Origin: Brassica napus
Lineage: Eukaryota > Streptophyta > Magnoliopsida > Brassicales > Brassicaceae
Reading direction: 5' to 3'
Assembly: GCF_020379485.1 (NCBI RefSeq)
Contig: NC_063451.1
Span: 865,739 to 929,738 of the forward strand
DNA length: 64,000 nucleotides
Shown: positions 45,905 through 58,734 of the stretch, one piece after another
Position numbering within the stretch: position 1 is the first letter of the stretch
Layout of the letters: each line of letters begins with the position of its first letter
Position numbers and translations under genes: made by a program
The notes under the pieces: model-generated
What the model saw: only the letters and a program-made list of their open reading frames with translations
Database searches by the model: none
Told to the model about the DNA's origin: nothing

Positions 45905-45908
<4 letters not shown>

Positions 45909-45939
<31 letters not shown>

Positions 45940-45940
45940 A
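45909..45940. repeat. (CT)n microsatellite in a 5' leader
   Basis: About 15 CT units immediately upstream of the PP2A B'' gene, inside what should be its 5' untranslated leader; CT runs are common in plant core promoters and leaders. Confidence 0.85.
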
Positions 45941-46219
45941 GTCCTTCGCTTCACCACTTTCCGGGAGATTTTTCCCAGTTTCCTCCGCCTCGAACCCTTA
46001 CATCTCTTACTATATCATCAGTTTATTGATCGGAGCTCGGAAGGCGTGGTTCGCTCTTGTGCCAAGTTCCTTTCAACTCGATTCAGGAAAGTATTCCAAT
46101 TACAGAAGCAGTTCGTCTATCATCGGAAAGCAATCGTCTAGAGATTATTTTATTTATTCTGTATATAACTCCAACACTAGGGTTTATCGAATCGATAATT
46201 GGGGTTTCTCGTTTCCGCG

Positions 46220-49200
46220 ATGAAGATGGATATTGTTGGAGTAGAAGATGTTCATATATTAGATCCGAACCTCTTGCAGCTCCCATGCTTATCTCCTTCT
46301 CCGCTCAATTCAAGCTCTTATATTGCTGATGAACTGTTCTCCCACTGGCTCTCACTCCCAGAAACTGCCACATTGGTACTTCCTTTACTCTCTGAATCTG
46401 TGTAGCACAATTGTTTTATGTGTGTGATGTTTCTGTAGGTTAAGTGTTTGATTGATGAAGCTAAATCTGGAACTCCAACTAACTTATCCAAGAGTTACGC
46501 AACAGTCTTTCTGAGCAATGGCACTCCCCCACTCTCGCCACGCAGCTCGCCTGGCTCCCCACGTTTCTCGAGGCACAGAGCTAGCCCTCCATCTCTCCGC
46601 TCTCCTCTGAGATCTGTTAAGGAACCTAAGCACGAACTCATTCCTCAGGTTTGTTTGCATTGGATCCTTTTACTTGTAACATTCCAGTGCATTGCCTTGC
46701 TACTAGTGATCGTGGTTTTGGTCTGGTATATATGTTTACTTGATTTGGTCATTGAAACTGGGTCCATATAGCTTCTTTACACAAGATTAAACTGAGGCTG
46801 TTTGCAGGTTAAACTTATTTATAGATGAAAAGTTTCATCAGTTTTGCTCATAATAGTTTGTAGTGAAAGGGTACTGTGTGGTTCTGTATACTTAAAAATA
46901 TTTTTATACGATGATTTAATATGCAGTTTTACTTCCTGCATGGGCGTCCACCAGCTAAAGAACTAAAGGAGCAATGTATATCCATGGTTGATCATTTTTT
47001 TAGTAACTTTATTGACGGACTACATGTGGATGGTAATGCTTTATTTCAAGCTGTTGTTGTTCACATTTTTGTTTCTCTTGAGGAATATTTGAGGAAATTC
47101 ATGTTAGCATTCATGTGCCTCTTGCAGAATTCAAATCTGTTACGAAAGAAGTCTGCAAGCTGCCTTCTTTCCTTTCTCCTGCACTTTTCAGAAAGATGGA
47201 TTCCGATTGCAGCGGTGTAGTTACAAGGTAGCCTTCATCACCATGCGTGTTAACTTTTCTGTATAATATGTTTTCTCATAGCAATTAGACGTTTGTATGG
47301 GTGTGTGTATGTGTATGTCTTTTTCTCTCTTTTTAGTTTGTGGCGCCTAAAAATATATTGAGTGGTTGGTGCTTTACTAATGTTTGTTTATTGCCCACCA
47401 TTATCCTCAGGGATGCGTTTATCAAGTATTGGATTGATGGAAATATGTTAACAATGGACACAGCCTCTCAGATATATAATATACTAAAGCAGCAGGACTG
47501 CAAGCACCTGAGACAGGTCTTTTTTTGTGATTCTTCTCCAGCCTTTCTGATTCATTTTCCAACAATTGACTTCTCTTTTTTGTCTAACCCATAGTACTAA
47601 AGATTTCTATCTTTTCTTGGATTTGGCTACAGGCAGACTTCAAACCACTTCTGGATGAGCTTCTGGCAACACATCCTGGCTTACAATTTCTGAGGACTAC
47701 ATCCGAATTTCAAGAAAGATATGGTAGGACTCATTTATTTGTGGCTTAATGATTTCATGGGTTACATATGGTGAAGTCTACTGGATTTTTTCTTTTCTAT
47801 GTTAAATAAGACGTTTATGCAATTTGAAGTTAACCCGCATCTTTGACATCCTCAAACCCTATTCTTTTGTTGTACTGTTTGGCTGTACAAATTTTCATAA
47901 ATCAGTTTTTCTTCTGCTGCTACTTTTATGGGCATTGTTAGTCAAGTGAAAGAACACCGCAAATATCTGATTTCTTCTGGTTATTTACATTTGATACTAG
48001 TACTAACGCTATCCTTCATTGATTACCCAGCTGAAACGGTCATCTACAGAATATTTTACTACATTAACAGATCCGGAACTGGCTGCCTTACTCTGAGAGA
48101 GCTGAAACGCGGAAATCTTATTGCTGCTATGCAACAGCTTGATGAAGAAGACGACATCAATAAAATTATTAGGTGAGTTTGTTTTTCTTTTTTTCATACC
48201 TTTCGGACAAGCCTACAGAGATGTATAATGTATTACATTCGAGTGGCTTCATCACATATATATCATTATAACAGTGCAAAAGGAAAGAGCTATATGATTA
48301 TGGTTTGTGCCTTCATACTGTGCTGAGACAAAACTTGGTTCAATCATTCACAATCATGTCTTCTTTTGATTTTTCAGGTACTTCTCCTATGAGCACTTTT
48401 ACGTGATCTACTGCAGATTCTGGGAACTTGATGGTGACCATGACTGCTATATCGATAAGGACAATCTCATCAAATATGGTAACCATGCCCTTACCTACAG
48501 GATTGTTGATAGAATATTTTCACAGGTTGGTTTCGGAAATATGGTAAAGCTACGTTATAGTCTGACGGGACGCTTTTCACTTGATGTTGACCTGTGGCTA
48601 TGTTTATATCTTAGGCTCCTAGGAAATTTACGAGCAAAGTTGAAGGGAAGATGAGTTATGAAGATTTTGTATACTTCATTCTCGCCGAGGAAGACAAGTC
48701 ATCTGAGCCTAGTCTTGAGTATTGGTACACAACACTCCCCTCCTTGTTAATATTAGTTTTTCTTTATGAAAGAATCCCCTTGGTTTTAAAATTACAAAAT
48801 CATGATTTAAATACTTCAACTGAGCCAAAACCAGTGACATATATGGACTAGAGGTTATTAGAACTTAAAACACTCATGTTGAACCTCTGTTGTGATATAC
48901 TATCAGGTTCAAGTGCATAGACTTGGATGGAAATGGGGTGATCACTCCAAACGAAATACAATTTTTTTTCGAAGAGCAGTTGCATCGCATGGAAAGCATA
49001 ACCCAGGAACCTGTTCACTTCAACGATATCCTATGTCAGATAATTGACATGATTAAACCAGAGGTTAGAAACTATTCATACCAGAACACATGGTCGTTTG
49101 ATTTCTCCGAGCTTGTTTTATATAGTCGTTTTACTTGACAGGAGGAGAACTGCATCACCCTCCAGGATCTGAAAGGATCCAAACTTTCAGGAAACGTCTT

Positions 49201-49504
49201 CAATATACTCTTCAACCTTAACAAATTCATGGCTTTTGAAACACGTGACCCCTTCCTCATTCGCCAGGTAACTTTGGCTTTGTAGAACAAAAAAATTATG
49301 CTGGATTAACTACGAAAAGCAGTTGGTAATAGTTGGGCTTATTGCACTTATGTTTGTATATCATTGTTGTAGGAACGGGAGGATCCAAGTTTAACAGAGT
49401 GGGATCGTTTCGCTCAGAGAGAGTATGTGAGATTGTCAATGGAAGAAGATGTGGAGGAAGTCGCAAATGGGAGTGCGGATGAACCACTCGAACCTCCATT
49501 TTAG
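46220..49504 (+). CDS. PP2A B''-type regulatory subunit with EF-hands
   Basis: About 12 exons encode roughly 530 residues. The protein is a B'' subunit that targets protein phosphatase 2A, with EF-hand calcium binding (known of the family). Start [16 protein letters not shown] at 46220. Seen: a Ser/Pro-rich N-terminal region ([20 protein letters not shown]), [17 protein letters not shown], then EF-like segments [15 protein letters not shown] and [14 protein letters not shown], and a canonical EF-hand [19 protein letters not shown]. Also [20 protein letters not shown] and the C-terminal [17 protein letters not shown]. All exons found are open and end in normal donors. From memory the syntenic gene is At1g03960; FASS/TON2 is a more distant relative. 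A CT microsatellite lies in the leader. Confidence 0.92.
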
Positions 49505-50530
49505 TTGTAAGTTGACACTGCTTCTAAGTTCTTAACCACAACATCTACATGTACAAATGCTTCCATGGATGAGACTCAGTAACCATTTAGTTGATTGCTT
49601 TCAGGTCCATGATCAGGGATTGGAGTATAAAGCTTCTGGGAGTGGGAGATTCGAAGAGTGCAAATTTCATGAAATTTTTTGTCGCTAGAATTTACGTTTG
49701 AAGAAAAAAGAACATTTTATATAATAGAAGATGCAGCTCACGCGTTTGTAATATCTTGTGGTTTCCTAACGTTGTGGTTTCCTAACGTTTTGAGTGGTTT
49801 GTTTAGAAAAGAATTAGTGTTAATTAGGTAGGAACAGAGAGGTTTTCGTCTTGTTTATTCTCCTGGCATCGTTTTGGCAGCAAAAGAAAGTCATCTCTTT
49901 AAGAGGAATGAGAGCTCTCAATGTGATCCTCTTTTTGTGGAGAAGACCACTGGTACAGTCTTTGTATACCACGGATGAAACACCACATTAGCGTCCGGTT
50001 TATGCAGCTGGTCCGGATCGGTTTGGAGATAGTTTGTAATTGGAACTTGACCAAGGACAAATTGCTAAATAGTAAAAGTACACCCGAAAAAACAATAATG
50101 CAACTGGAAGATCGTGTACGCGTACGGTACTGTTGTCAATAAAATTCTTTCATCTGATTATCTTTGATAAATTATGGGAAAACGAAGTTAACATTTAGAT
50201 ACCTAACCAGTAAAACCACCCTAGTAGAAAGCTTTGAACAAAGCCAAATAATGGTGCTGCAGTCATTCAACACTTTGTTTAGGTTGTACTGTAAATCCAT
50301 TGGTTGATCGCTTGATTGTGTTTGATTTTATTTTGATTTCTCTCTGTAACATACTTGTTTTGTTTGGTAGTGCCGAAAATAAACACCTTTTTTATTCATA
50401 AGTCTCTTGATATAAGATGACCCGAAAAGGAAAAACAAAAATAAAAATCACAATCAAAACCGTTCTCTCATATTTATCGATTCTTCTTCTTGTTTCAAGA
50501 AGCTTGGATCAAAGTTTTGCACTGTAATGA
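49505..50530. other. intergenic region between convergent genes, no gene
   Basis: Holds the 3' UTRs of the PP2A B'' gene (possibly with a spliced 3' leader near 49604) and of the acid phosphatase gene. No other coding or repeat structure is evident. Confidence 0.5.
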
Positions 50531-51630
50531 TCAGGCAACATAGTAGATGGAGTTTGGGAGCTTGAAGGTTCTCTTGGGAAGAGGACAACCTGCGAAGCTG
50601 CTCCATTGGCTTCCCATCACTCCCCATACTCTGTAACCAAGACCCATCAGCCATGTTCTCTTCTCTGACATGTACTGTTTAACTTCCTTGTTCTCATCTT
50701 CTATTCCCCTGCATTGTTCAGTATTTCTAGTTTTAGTATACCGGTTATCTAATCCGGTTACAACCTTGTTTTTACTTTTTAGCTTAATTTTGGTTTAGAG
50801 AATATATAAACCAAATAAGAGGTCGGTTTTAAATATCCGGTTATAATTGATTTATATGAGTTTGTTCGGTTTAGACTTCCGGTTTAATTGTACCTGAGGA
50901 TGAGGTTGGACCAGCCATAATAACCGGCTTGGATGAGGTTGTCAACGGTGGCAGATCTGAGATATTCTTTCCGGGAAGAGACCAAGAAGATCTTGATGCC
51001 TCTTTCTCTGATGTCATGGTACAGTTTCACCATGTGTGGCACTGGTGGTGCCTTCCTCTTCCTCATCCAATCTTCAAATTTTGTAGAGTTCAACTTCTCT
51101 CCTCTGTTTTCAGTTCCATAATCACATTATTAGTTTCATCAAACAAGATTAAACCCCGGTTATCATAAACCGGATGAGTTATAGAGCTAGAATTAGATTT
51201 ACCCAAAGAAGCCATTCTTCTCGTGGTACGGAATGGTAGAGAGAAGCGTGTCATCGATATCAAAGATCCAAGCATCCATGCCATCACACTTTGTTTTGGT
51301 ACAACACATGCTCCCGAAATGAAGTATGACCTCATCAACTGCTCTCTCCACGTCGTCCTCGTACTTCGACGACGTCATGTACTTCTTGACGTGCGACACG
51401 CACTCCTGAGGCACCACATCGAAGTTTCTCACGTTGTGGACTTCCACGTTGATCCTCCAGCTTTCGCAGTACCGTTTCAGGTTCGTCGAGACCCCTGAAG
51501 AAACAATACCGTTTTGGCTTGATGATGACGACAGTCCTTTGAGCTGGTTCAAGATGTTCCAGTCACGAGCTGAGACGACTCCGACCAAGAGTGAGGCTAG
51601 TGCTAGAGAAAGAAATATGGATCTGCCCAT
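50531..51630 (-). CDS. HAD superfamily class IIIB acid phosphatase (VSP-like)
   Basis: Three exons: about 51202-51630, 50894-51111 and 50531-50713, about 270 residues. Members are secreted or vacuolar acid phosphatases and vegetative storage proteins (known of the family). Seen: a cleavable signal peptide (MGRSIFLSLALASLLVGVVSA), then RYCESWRINVEVHNVR, the catalytic FDIDDTLLS (DxDxT, motif I) near residue 130, motif II in FLVSSRKEYLRSATVDNL, and the aromatic C-terminus FKLPNSIYYVA. The nucleophile aspartate is present, unlike in some storage forms that lost it, so the enzyme should be active. Splice phases join exactly (FG|GEKLN, LILR|GIEDEN). From memory the syntenic gene is At1g04040. Confidence 0.92.
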
Positions 51631-51659
51631 GTTTTGAAAATGAAGAGGCTTAGATCTTT

Positions 51660-52644
51660 GAGAATCTGATCACAAGTGTGTATGTAAAGAGGATTTTATA
51701 GGTAGAGAAGAGTCGAAGTACGTAGCCATAGCAATAAAGAATTAGAGAAACACAAATCTGAATCCAAGTTTCTGGCCTTTAATTAATTTTAACTTTTGTT
51801 GTAATGTTATTGTCAGATTTATTTTAGCAGTGATCGTTGTTTACTATGTTGATGCATGGTAGGTATTGTTTTTTTTTTAAAATTATGTTTAAATATTTAA
51901 CAATAGAGATACATGAAAATGGTTTGAGTTCTTTTGACCATTATGAATGAATGTGTTCCACCAAAAAAAAAGATACATGAAAATGGTAACATGACTGTTT
52001 TAACTAGGATCCAAACGATACCCACGGGAGAAATTAAACGATCCAGTTGAAATTACACAATAAATTGTTTAATCTGTTTTTCATTTATTTGGCTTTATGA
52101 AATGGAAAGGACAAGAGACATATAGATCTAAAGGTACGTGGTCAGGTTATGGTGACAAACTGATTGAAGAGTAGGAATACAAGCACATGGAATTTAATTT
52201 CTTAATAAATAAATACCGGTGAAACCCCAATTGTATAGTGATTTGCTAATGAGGATAGATGTAGACAACGTTTTAAATAATATTACACAAACATATACAC
52301 ATATAGAACGTGGCTAAGCATGACCCTCAAGATCAACTCGCATTTGCCATTTTCGCAGATATATGTGATAATTGTCAGTACCAATAATTCGTTACGAGTT
52401 GACAATTTAAACACTCGATTTTGCTGAGCTGCCATTAGTTATTCACATGAACAATAACAAACCATGTGAAGAATTGACAAAATATAATCATTATTTCCAT
52501 TCTCACAAACTGAGAGTAGTTCATAGAGGAAATTATGGTTTAGTAACAACCAGGACTTGGTTATACTTATAACTTATGAGGTAGAATTAACGATATTCAA
52601 AACTTACAAATAAATGTAGTCACAACATGCATAATAGGGCACCT
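51660..52644. other. upstream intergenic DNA, no gene
   Basis: AT-rich promoter-side DNA of the acid phosphatase. A 16-base piece, GATACATGAAAATGGT, occurs twice (51907 and 51971), flanking about 50 bp with an A-run. Confidence 0.4.
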
Positions 52645-52840
52645 CAAGTTATACAGAGTTTTTTTTTTTTTTGTCATCTGTTAAAATATATTCATCATCA
52701 GAAAATGTTACTATAAGATTCTCCTACCGTTACAGACTCATTTTCCAACCGAGCCTCTTTCTAGACCTCTACGGCATAACGCCAATAACTATATCCAAAA
52801 ATTCAGTTTTGTTTCTCAAACCAAAAAACCACCAAAGAGA

Positions 52841-55800
52841 TCAAACAGAGGGTAAAACTCTTTCACTGTCAAGCAATGTCCACAGCCACCGAGAAGGACT
52901 TGTCGCCACATAAGATTGAGTTCTAAGTTCCTTAGTCACGCTTTGTGCAATGAGAAAAGCCCATCTGTTAGTTGGACGTTCTTCAACAACAATCCTCCAC
53001 CATTCAATCCTTGCTAATCCGATCATCAACTCATGAATATGATATTTGAAAGATGGCCACGCTCTCGGTCTAGTGATCATTTCAACTGTTGTGGAGTCCT
53101 CAACCGCAAATATGATCTTGTTTTTCCGATGACTTGACATGCTTTCGATTGCCCAGAGAACCGTCAAGTGGCGAGCTTCATCAAGATCTGCGGAGTTGAA
53201 GAAGGCTTTTCTGCTATGCATAAGGACAGATCCATGTTCGTTTCTTAAGATCCAAGCAGCTCCACCCATCTTCTTGTGTTTATCCCAGACCACTCTGTTG
53301 TTGCATTTAAGCCACCCCGAAGGAGGTTGCGACCATCTCTTTTGTTTCACAGGGGCGAGAGACGATAATCCACTCTTCCTCCTTTGCACGTGCCATAAAC
53401 CAAAATTCAGCTTCTTCTCTGGCTTTTTGAACCAACCTGTCTGCTTCCTTTGCTACTCCATCAAACACAACTCCATTTCTGTTTTTCCACAAAAACCAGA
53501 TTATCCATGGAAACACACATACCATTTCTTTGGAGCCACTGATTTTTCCTTCTGCTCAAGCAAGTGATGAAAATTGGAGAAGTATGATCTTTCGTCAAAG
53601 CCTCCTTGAGGTGTAGGTATATTCGCCAGAGCCCATACAAGTCTCGCAATAGGGCATGTGAAGATTATGTGGTTGACAGATTCACCTTGGTGACCACAAG
53701 TTTGGCACACATGGTCCATCTTGATTCCTCTCTTTATGATCAGATCCCCCGCAGGGATAGCATTGCAAAGGGTTTTCCACATAAAAATTTGTATTTTGGG
53801 GGATGTAGCAGTTTTCCATACAGCTGCTTTTAGGATATTAAGCGATGGTTCTGCCACTGCTTCTCGAATCTCCTCCATTCTTGTCAAACGGTTCTTCAAC
53901 CAGTAACCCGACTTGACAGAATAGCTTCCGTTTCTGTTATGCATCCATACCCAAAAATCACTCTCGTCAGTGATAGGCTTCATCTTCATAATGCTCTCGA
54001 TATCTTGGTCGAAGAAGAGATCGCTTAAGATACCCGGGTCCCAAGTTTTTATGACAGGATCAATGAGACTGCAAACTTTAAGCTCCAAATCAACCAAAAT
54101 GTTCTTCATAAGTGGTCTTCTCATTGGTTCTCCTACAATCTATTGATCCATCCAGACATTCACTGACACTCCATCACCAACCTCTTTCCTTAAGCCTTGC
54201 AAAAGAAGATCTTTACCAAACTAAATACTTCTCCAAGCATAAGATGGTCGCGATCCCATAGTTGCTTCCAGGAACTCAGAGCTGTTATAGTATCTACTTT
54301 TAAAAACCATGGCAAGCAAAGAGTCTGGATACTGTAATAATCTCCACGCTTGTTTGGCGAGAAATGCTTGGTTGAAGTCATGAATGTCTTTGAAGCCGAG
54401 TCCTCCTTGCTCTTTGGCTAAGCATAATTTGGTCCAGCTTAACCAATGAATTTTTCTTTTGTGTTCTAGAGAATTCCACCAGAAATCAGCCATTGCCCTC
54501 GTAAGATTCTCACAGGCTTGTTTAGTCAGCTTAAAACATGACATGGCATAAACTGGCATTGCCATAGCAACTGCTTTCAATAAAACTTCCTTACCCCCTT
54601 GTGATAGCAGTCTAGCAAAGTATCCAGAAAGTCTCTCTCTCAATCTGTCATAGATAAAAGCCAACATTTCTGTTTTGGAGCCACTGAAACATTCACGCAA
54701 ACCCAGATATCACCCTGTTCCTCCTTCATTTTCAATGCCAGTGATTGCTCTAACCTGATCTTTAATGCCTTCGCTCACCTTTGCACCAAATGTAATCGCA
54801 GATTTCTGTAAATTCACAAGCTGACCTGTAGCTTTGCCATACTCCTCTAATAATCTCATCAGCTCTTTCGCCTGATTCTCCTCTGCTTTACAAACAAATA
54901 AACTGTCGTCGGCGAAAAGCATGTGATCAACTACTGGACCCTCATTGGAGAATTTGATCCCTTGGATACTTCCTTGCTGTTCAGCCTTTGCTAGTAGATG
55001 GATTAAGCCTTCAGTACAAAGCACAAAGAGGAAGGGCGACAGAGGATCTCCTTGTCTAAGACCCCTCTCCGGTTTGATCTTTCCGTAAGGCTGATTGTTG
55101 ATCAAAGCTGAGAAAGTTACCGACGAAATGCAGAACATAACCCTGTCGACCCACATTTTATCGAAGCCCATTGCAAACAACAAAGCATTCAAGTAAGACC
55201 ATTCCACTCTGTCGTAAGCTTTCGACATATCCGACTTGATTGCCATGTAAGAATTTGAGAACTTGTCGTTCGTTCTCAAAGCATGGATGATTTCGTGAGC
55301 AACCAGAATATTGTCGGTTATTAATCTCTCTTTAACGAACGCAAATTGCGATTGAGACACCAAAATAGGAAGCATGGGTTTGAGTCTGGTTACAATAATG
55401 TTGGACACAATTTTATACAACACCGAACATAGACTGATAGGTCTCAGGTCCGACATCAGCACTGGGTCCTCTATCTTGGGTAACAAGCATAAGAGAGTGT
55501 AGTTCCAGTCCACCGGGAAGGTACCATTCATGAAGAAACTCTGGACTTCTGCAGTAATCTGAGCTCCGATCACCTCCCAATATCTTTGAAAGAACAGGCC
55601 TGTCATGCCATCAGCCCCTGGTGCACTACTTCCTTTTATAGTAAAGACCGCTTCCTTGACTTCCTCTTTAGACACTGGTCTTACTAGATCTTCATTCATC
55701 TGTTGGGTAACCCTTGACTCGAAACCTTGAAAGAAATCTGAAAAGGTATCAGGGTTTGTGGATTTGAACAAATTCTGAAAATAGGCAACGGCAACATCTC

Positions 55801-56962
55801 CTTTTTCTTTCTCCCCAAATTGTTCAGTGCCATTAGAGTCGATCAATTATTTGATCCTCTTTTTTCCCCTATTATACTTGACCGATGCATGATAGAACTT
55901 AGTGTTTGCATCCCCTTTAGTAGCCCATTTTTCTTTGCTCTTTTGACTCCAGAACAGCTCCTCTTCTTTATAGGCCTGCACCAATTCTTTCTTCATCCAA
56001 ATCAGTCTAGGCGTTGATGGAAACATATATGACTGTTCCATCTCCAAGCTCTGCTGTAAGTTCCTGATCTTATCTCTAACGTTAAGAGATTCCGTCCTTT
56101 TCCATTTGCTGATTTTCTTTCTGCAAATCTTCAGCTTGTCATAGACTGAGACTTCAAAGAAAGGATGATTTGTCAGCCATGCTTTTTTAATAGTTTCAGT
56201 GACCACCGGTTTAGATATGAAGCGACAATCGAATCTGAAGCTTCCTCTATACATGTTTGGCTTTGGGTCAAGAGAGACCAAAACCGGACGATGGTCTGAT
56301 CCTCTTTTATCCAAAAAAACTTGTTTCGATTTTGGGAAGTAGTTGAACCACGCTTTATTTCCAAAACATCCGTCCAACTTGCTCTGAATGCTAAGGATAC
56401 CCCTGATACCACCCCAAGTGAAGCTGTTGCCAATGCCAACCAGTTCCGATAGCTCACAAGCCTCTAGCATGTTGTTGAAGTCGGTGAAATTAGACTCACT
56501 TAGCCTTGGACCCCCTGATTTTTCCCCATTATTTCTTATGGCATTGAAATCCCCCACTACACACCAAGGTGCTTTACGGTTTACTCCAATCCTTGATAAC
56601 CTTTCCCACACCGTAGGTCTTTCTCCTCTAACAGGTTCGCCATATACACATGACACAAAATAGCGTAGATATCCGGATCTAATAGAAAAGTCTAAAAGAT
56701 GCTTGTCAACAAACTTAAATTCAATATTTACAGAATTCATCCACATGAGTGCTAAACCTCCGCTGTACCCAACCGGATCCACTGTATAGATCCTGTCATA
56801 GCCTAGCCACTCTTGTAAATCAACGAGAACATCACGCTTGTTTTTAGTTTCCATCAAAAACAGAACATCAGGGAAATGATCACGCTTCAATTCCCTTAGA
56901 CGCGGAATCACCAAATCTTGTTCACGGCCCAAGCCTTGGCAATTCCAACTCAGAAGCGCCAT
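52841..56962 (-). pseudogene. LINE ORF2: endonuclease, reverse transcriptase, RNase H (disrupted)
   Basis: Reads from [16 protein letters not shown]. The APE-type endonuclease spans roughly residues 1-240, with [14 protein letters not shown] and [11 protein letters not shown]. The reverse transcriptase follows, with LRQGDPLSPFLF and the catalytic FADD. A zf-RVT domain comes next (WKTLCNAIPAGDLI, CQTCGHQGESVNHIIFTC), then a C-terminal RNase H-like region. Breaks: an in-frame TAA at 55847-55849 between endonuclease and RT; TGA at 54710-54712; TAG at 54221-54223; TAG at 54140-54142; and a frameshift near 53500-53550, with at least one more frame change before the RNase H part (about 53310-53390). 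The damage is scattered point mutation, indicating an old, decaying copy. Confidence 0.93.
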
Positions 56963-57099
56963 TAGATATTGGACGGTCCCTCATTTGGGACCACCATTGG
57001 CTTCTTACACCGCGCAGAGTTTTGAGATGTCTCCACATCAGAAGAAACTTTCCTTTTAGCGCAAGTTGTCAATTTGTTCTTACTCTGCAGACCTTCCTC

Positions 57100-58587
57100 T
57101 TACGGACCTTTGATTGTCCCCTTTCCATTGAGCTTTCTCTTGAACGTTCCAGGTCTTCTTCTCTGTTTAGCCTTTCTCTGTTTAGTCCCGGAAGTACCAG
57201 ATTCAAAGAACCCGATACTATAACCCGTTGAACTATACTGAGAGAAGCTGGCTAAGGCGACATGTTCATGCACCATTTGCTCTGATTGTATCGATTCTAA
57301 CCTTCCAACCAATGACATTGCTCTTCCAGCTCGAATCGCTCCACCCATCAGCTTATCGTGTTCAGTCCTTTCTTGAATCTCAGTGTGCTTTTTCTGATCT
57401 TTAAAATCAAACACCACGCCCTTACCCTTATCCAGCTTAGTAGTGAAGATAGGGGCTGGCTCCAACCTAAGCACGGCTTTCTGTCCCAAAGGATCATGCT
57501 CCAAATCCTTTAGGGAGTTTATGATTCTTTCTTTCCTTGCCATCTGTTCTGGACCATTTGCTGTAAGAAGATATTGACGCATTCCTTCCATAACTTCTTC
57601 AGCAATTTTCAGTCTCCCCGTAGCCGGGTTAACTCCTACTTGGCTTTTCTTTATCACACCGAAAAGAGGGTCTGATTCTTTGATTATCGGAGCCGGAGAT
57701 AATGCGATTCTCTGAGTAACAGAAGTCTCCACATCTTCAGACTGAGACGCCTTTTTTCTATCAAAAGGACAGTGGTCTTGATCATGCGTCAGTCGTTGGC
57801 AAGTGTAGCATCGCTTTTGAATACGCTCGTAGTCGTAAAGGATGCTTACGACTTCTCCTCCAGGCAAAGTCACTTTCTTTGCTCTTCTGAGAGGTTTTGT
57901 GAGATCAAATCTGACCTTCACTCTGACATAATCAGTGGTCTGAGGTTTGTCTGGATCAAAGGCCACTACTATCACCATACCGGCAAAATCTCCTAGAGCA
58001 GTGAGGGCTTTGGAAGTGTAGTGATTAACCGGTATGTTCCGCATCCGAACCCATACCTCAATGAACTGTAGATAGTCAGGAGGAGGTTTAGCTACCCATC
58101 TTTCGGTCGCCAGAGACCATTGATTGAAAGAATGAACTCCTCTCTCCAAGATGTTCACTAGGTCTTGCTCATACTTGAAAATAAACTGGAACCTATCTTT
58201 GGATAAAGCAATTCCTCGAACTCTCTCATAAAGTTGCCATTTTCTCGGCATATCCTTTATGAGGCCAGACATCTTCTGCTCTCTGGGGTTGAGAAGACGA
58301 CCAACGAGGCTGAGACAATTTCTTGCGGTAGAATAGTACTCCGGAAGATCTGGCATAATGAAGGGTTCATCATCTTCTTCTTCCATCGTCATTTTAGACA
58401 TCGCTTTGTCTACATTGAAAGACATAATCTTCTGGAATGTAGATATATCTTGATCGACTGTGCTTGAATTTTCTTGATTTTCTTTCAGAGATGCAAACTT
58501 AACTGAAGAGATAAGATTTGAGGCAAAAGGTGAAAAAGAAGGCAAAAGTGGTTGGAATTTTACATCTAAAACGTGTTTATTAGCCAA
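57100..58587 (-). CDS. LINE ORF1 protein (DUF4283 / zinc-knuckle, nucleic-acid binding)
   Basis: Open for 495 codons, starting MANKHVLDVKFQPLLP. It would coat the element's RNA. Seen: a DUF4283-type domain in the first half (NPREQKMSGLIKDMPRKWQL, then QFIEVWVRMRNIPVNHYTS and VRVKVRFDLTKPLRRAKKV), a zinc knuckle CYTCQRLTHDQDHC (C-x2-C-x4-H-x4-C) near residue 265, and a basic C-terminus rich in Lys/Arg (KQRKAKQRRRPGTFKRKLNG). Unlike ORF2 it has no obvious break, although the element as a whole cannot move by itself. Confidence 0.9.
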   Translation of the reverse strand: MANKHVLDVKFQPLLPSFSPFASNLISSVKFASLKENQENSSTVDQDISTFQKIMSFNVDKAMSKMTMEEEDDEPFIMPDLPEYYSTARNCLSLVGRLLNPREQKMSGLIKDMPRKWQLYERVRGIALSKDRFQFIFKYEQDLVNILERGVHSFNQWSLATERWVAKPPPDYLQFIEVWVRMRNIPVNHYTSKALTALGDFAGMVIVVAFDPDKPQTTDYVRVKVRFDLTKPLRRAKKVTLPGGEVVSILYDYERIQKRCYTCQRLTHDQDHCPFDRKKASQSEDVETSVTQRIALSPAPIIKESDPLFGVIKKSQVGVNPATGRLKIAEEVMEGMRQYLLTANGPEQMARKERIINSLKDLEHDPLGQKAVLRLEPAPIFTTKLDKGKGVVFDFKDQKKHTEIQERTEHDKLMGGAIRAGRAMSLVGRLESIQSEQMVHEHVALASFSQYSSTGYSIGFFESGTSGTKQRKAKQRRRPGTFKRKLNGKGTIKGP

Positions 58588-58734
58588 GAGCTCCTCTTAA
58601 CCAAAAGTCAAAGACAATAATTAAGAAAGAGAGTCAATCGCCCAAAAGAGGGAGCCATAGAGAGTTTTTGCAAGTTATACAGAGTTTGATCTCAAAAAAA
58701 CAACCAAGAATGATTTATTTCGGTTTGTTTAAGG

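Larger units (their letters stand above)
52662..58670 (-). mobile_element. L1-type LINE, nearly full length, inactivated
   Basis: A 6.0-kb element on the minus strand. It is delimited by the 17-bp target duplication CAAGTTATACAGAGTTT at 52645-52661 and 58671-58687. The 3' end has a poly(A) tract (T run at 52661-52672). It carries an intact ORF1 (57100-58587) and an ORF2 broken by stops and a frameshift (52841-56962). The 5' end starts CAAAAACTCTCTATGGCTCC on the minus strand, so there is no 5' truncation. It is the plant L1-type non-LTR class (endonuclease, reverse transcriptase, zinc-binding domain, RNase H). Confidence 0.95.

Noticed and set aside
51223..51637. Plus-strand open frames over the acid phosphatase gene
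   Set aside because: Antisense to exon 1, whose signal peptide and DxDxT motif are clear.
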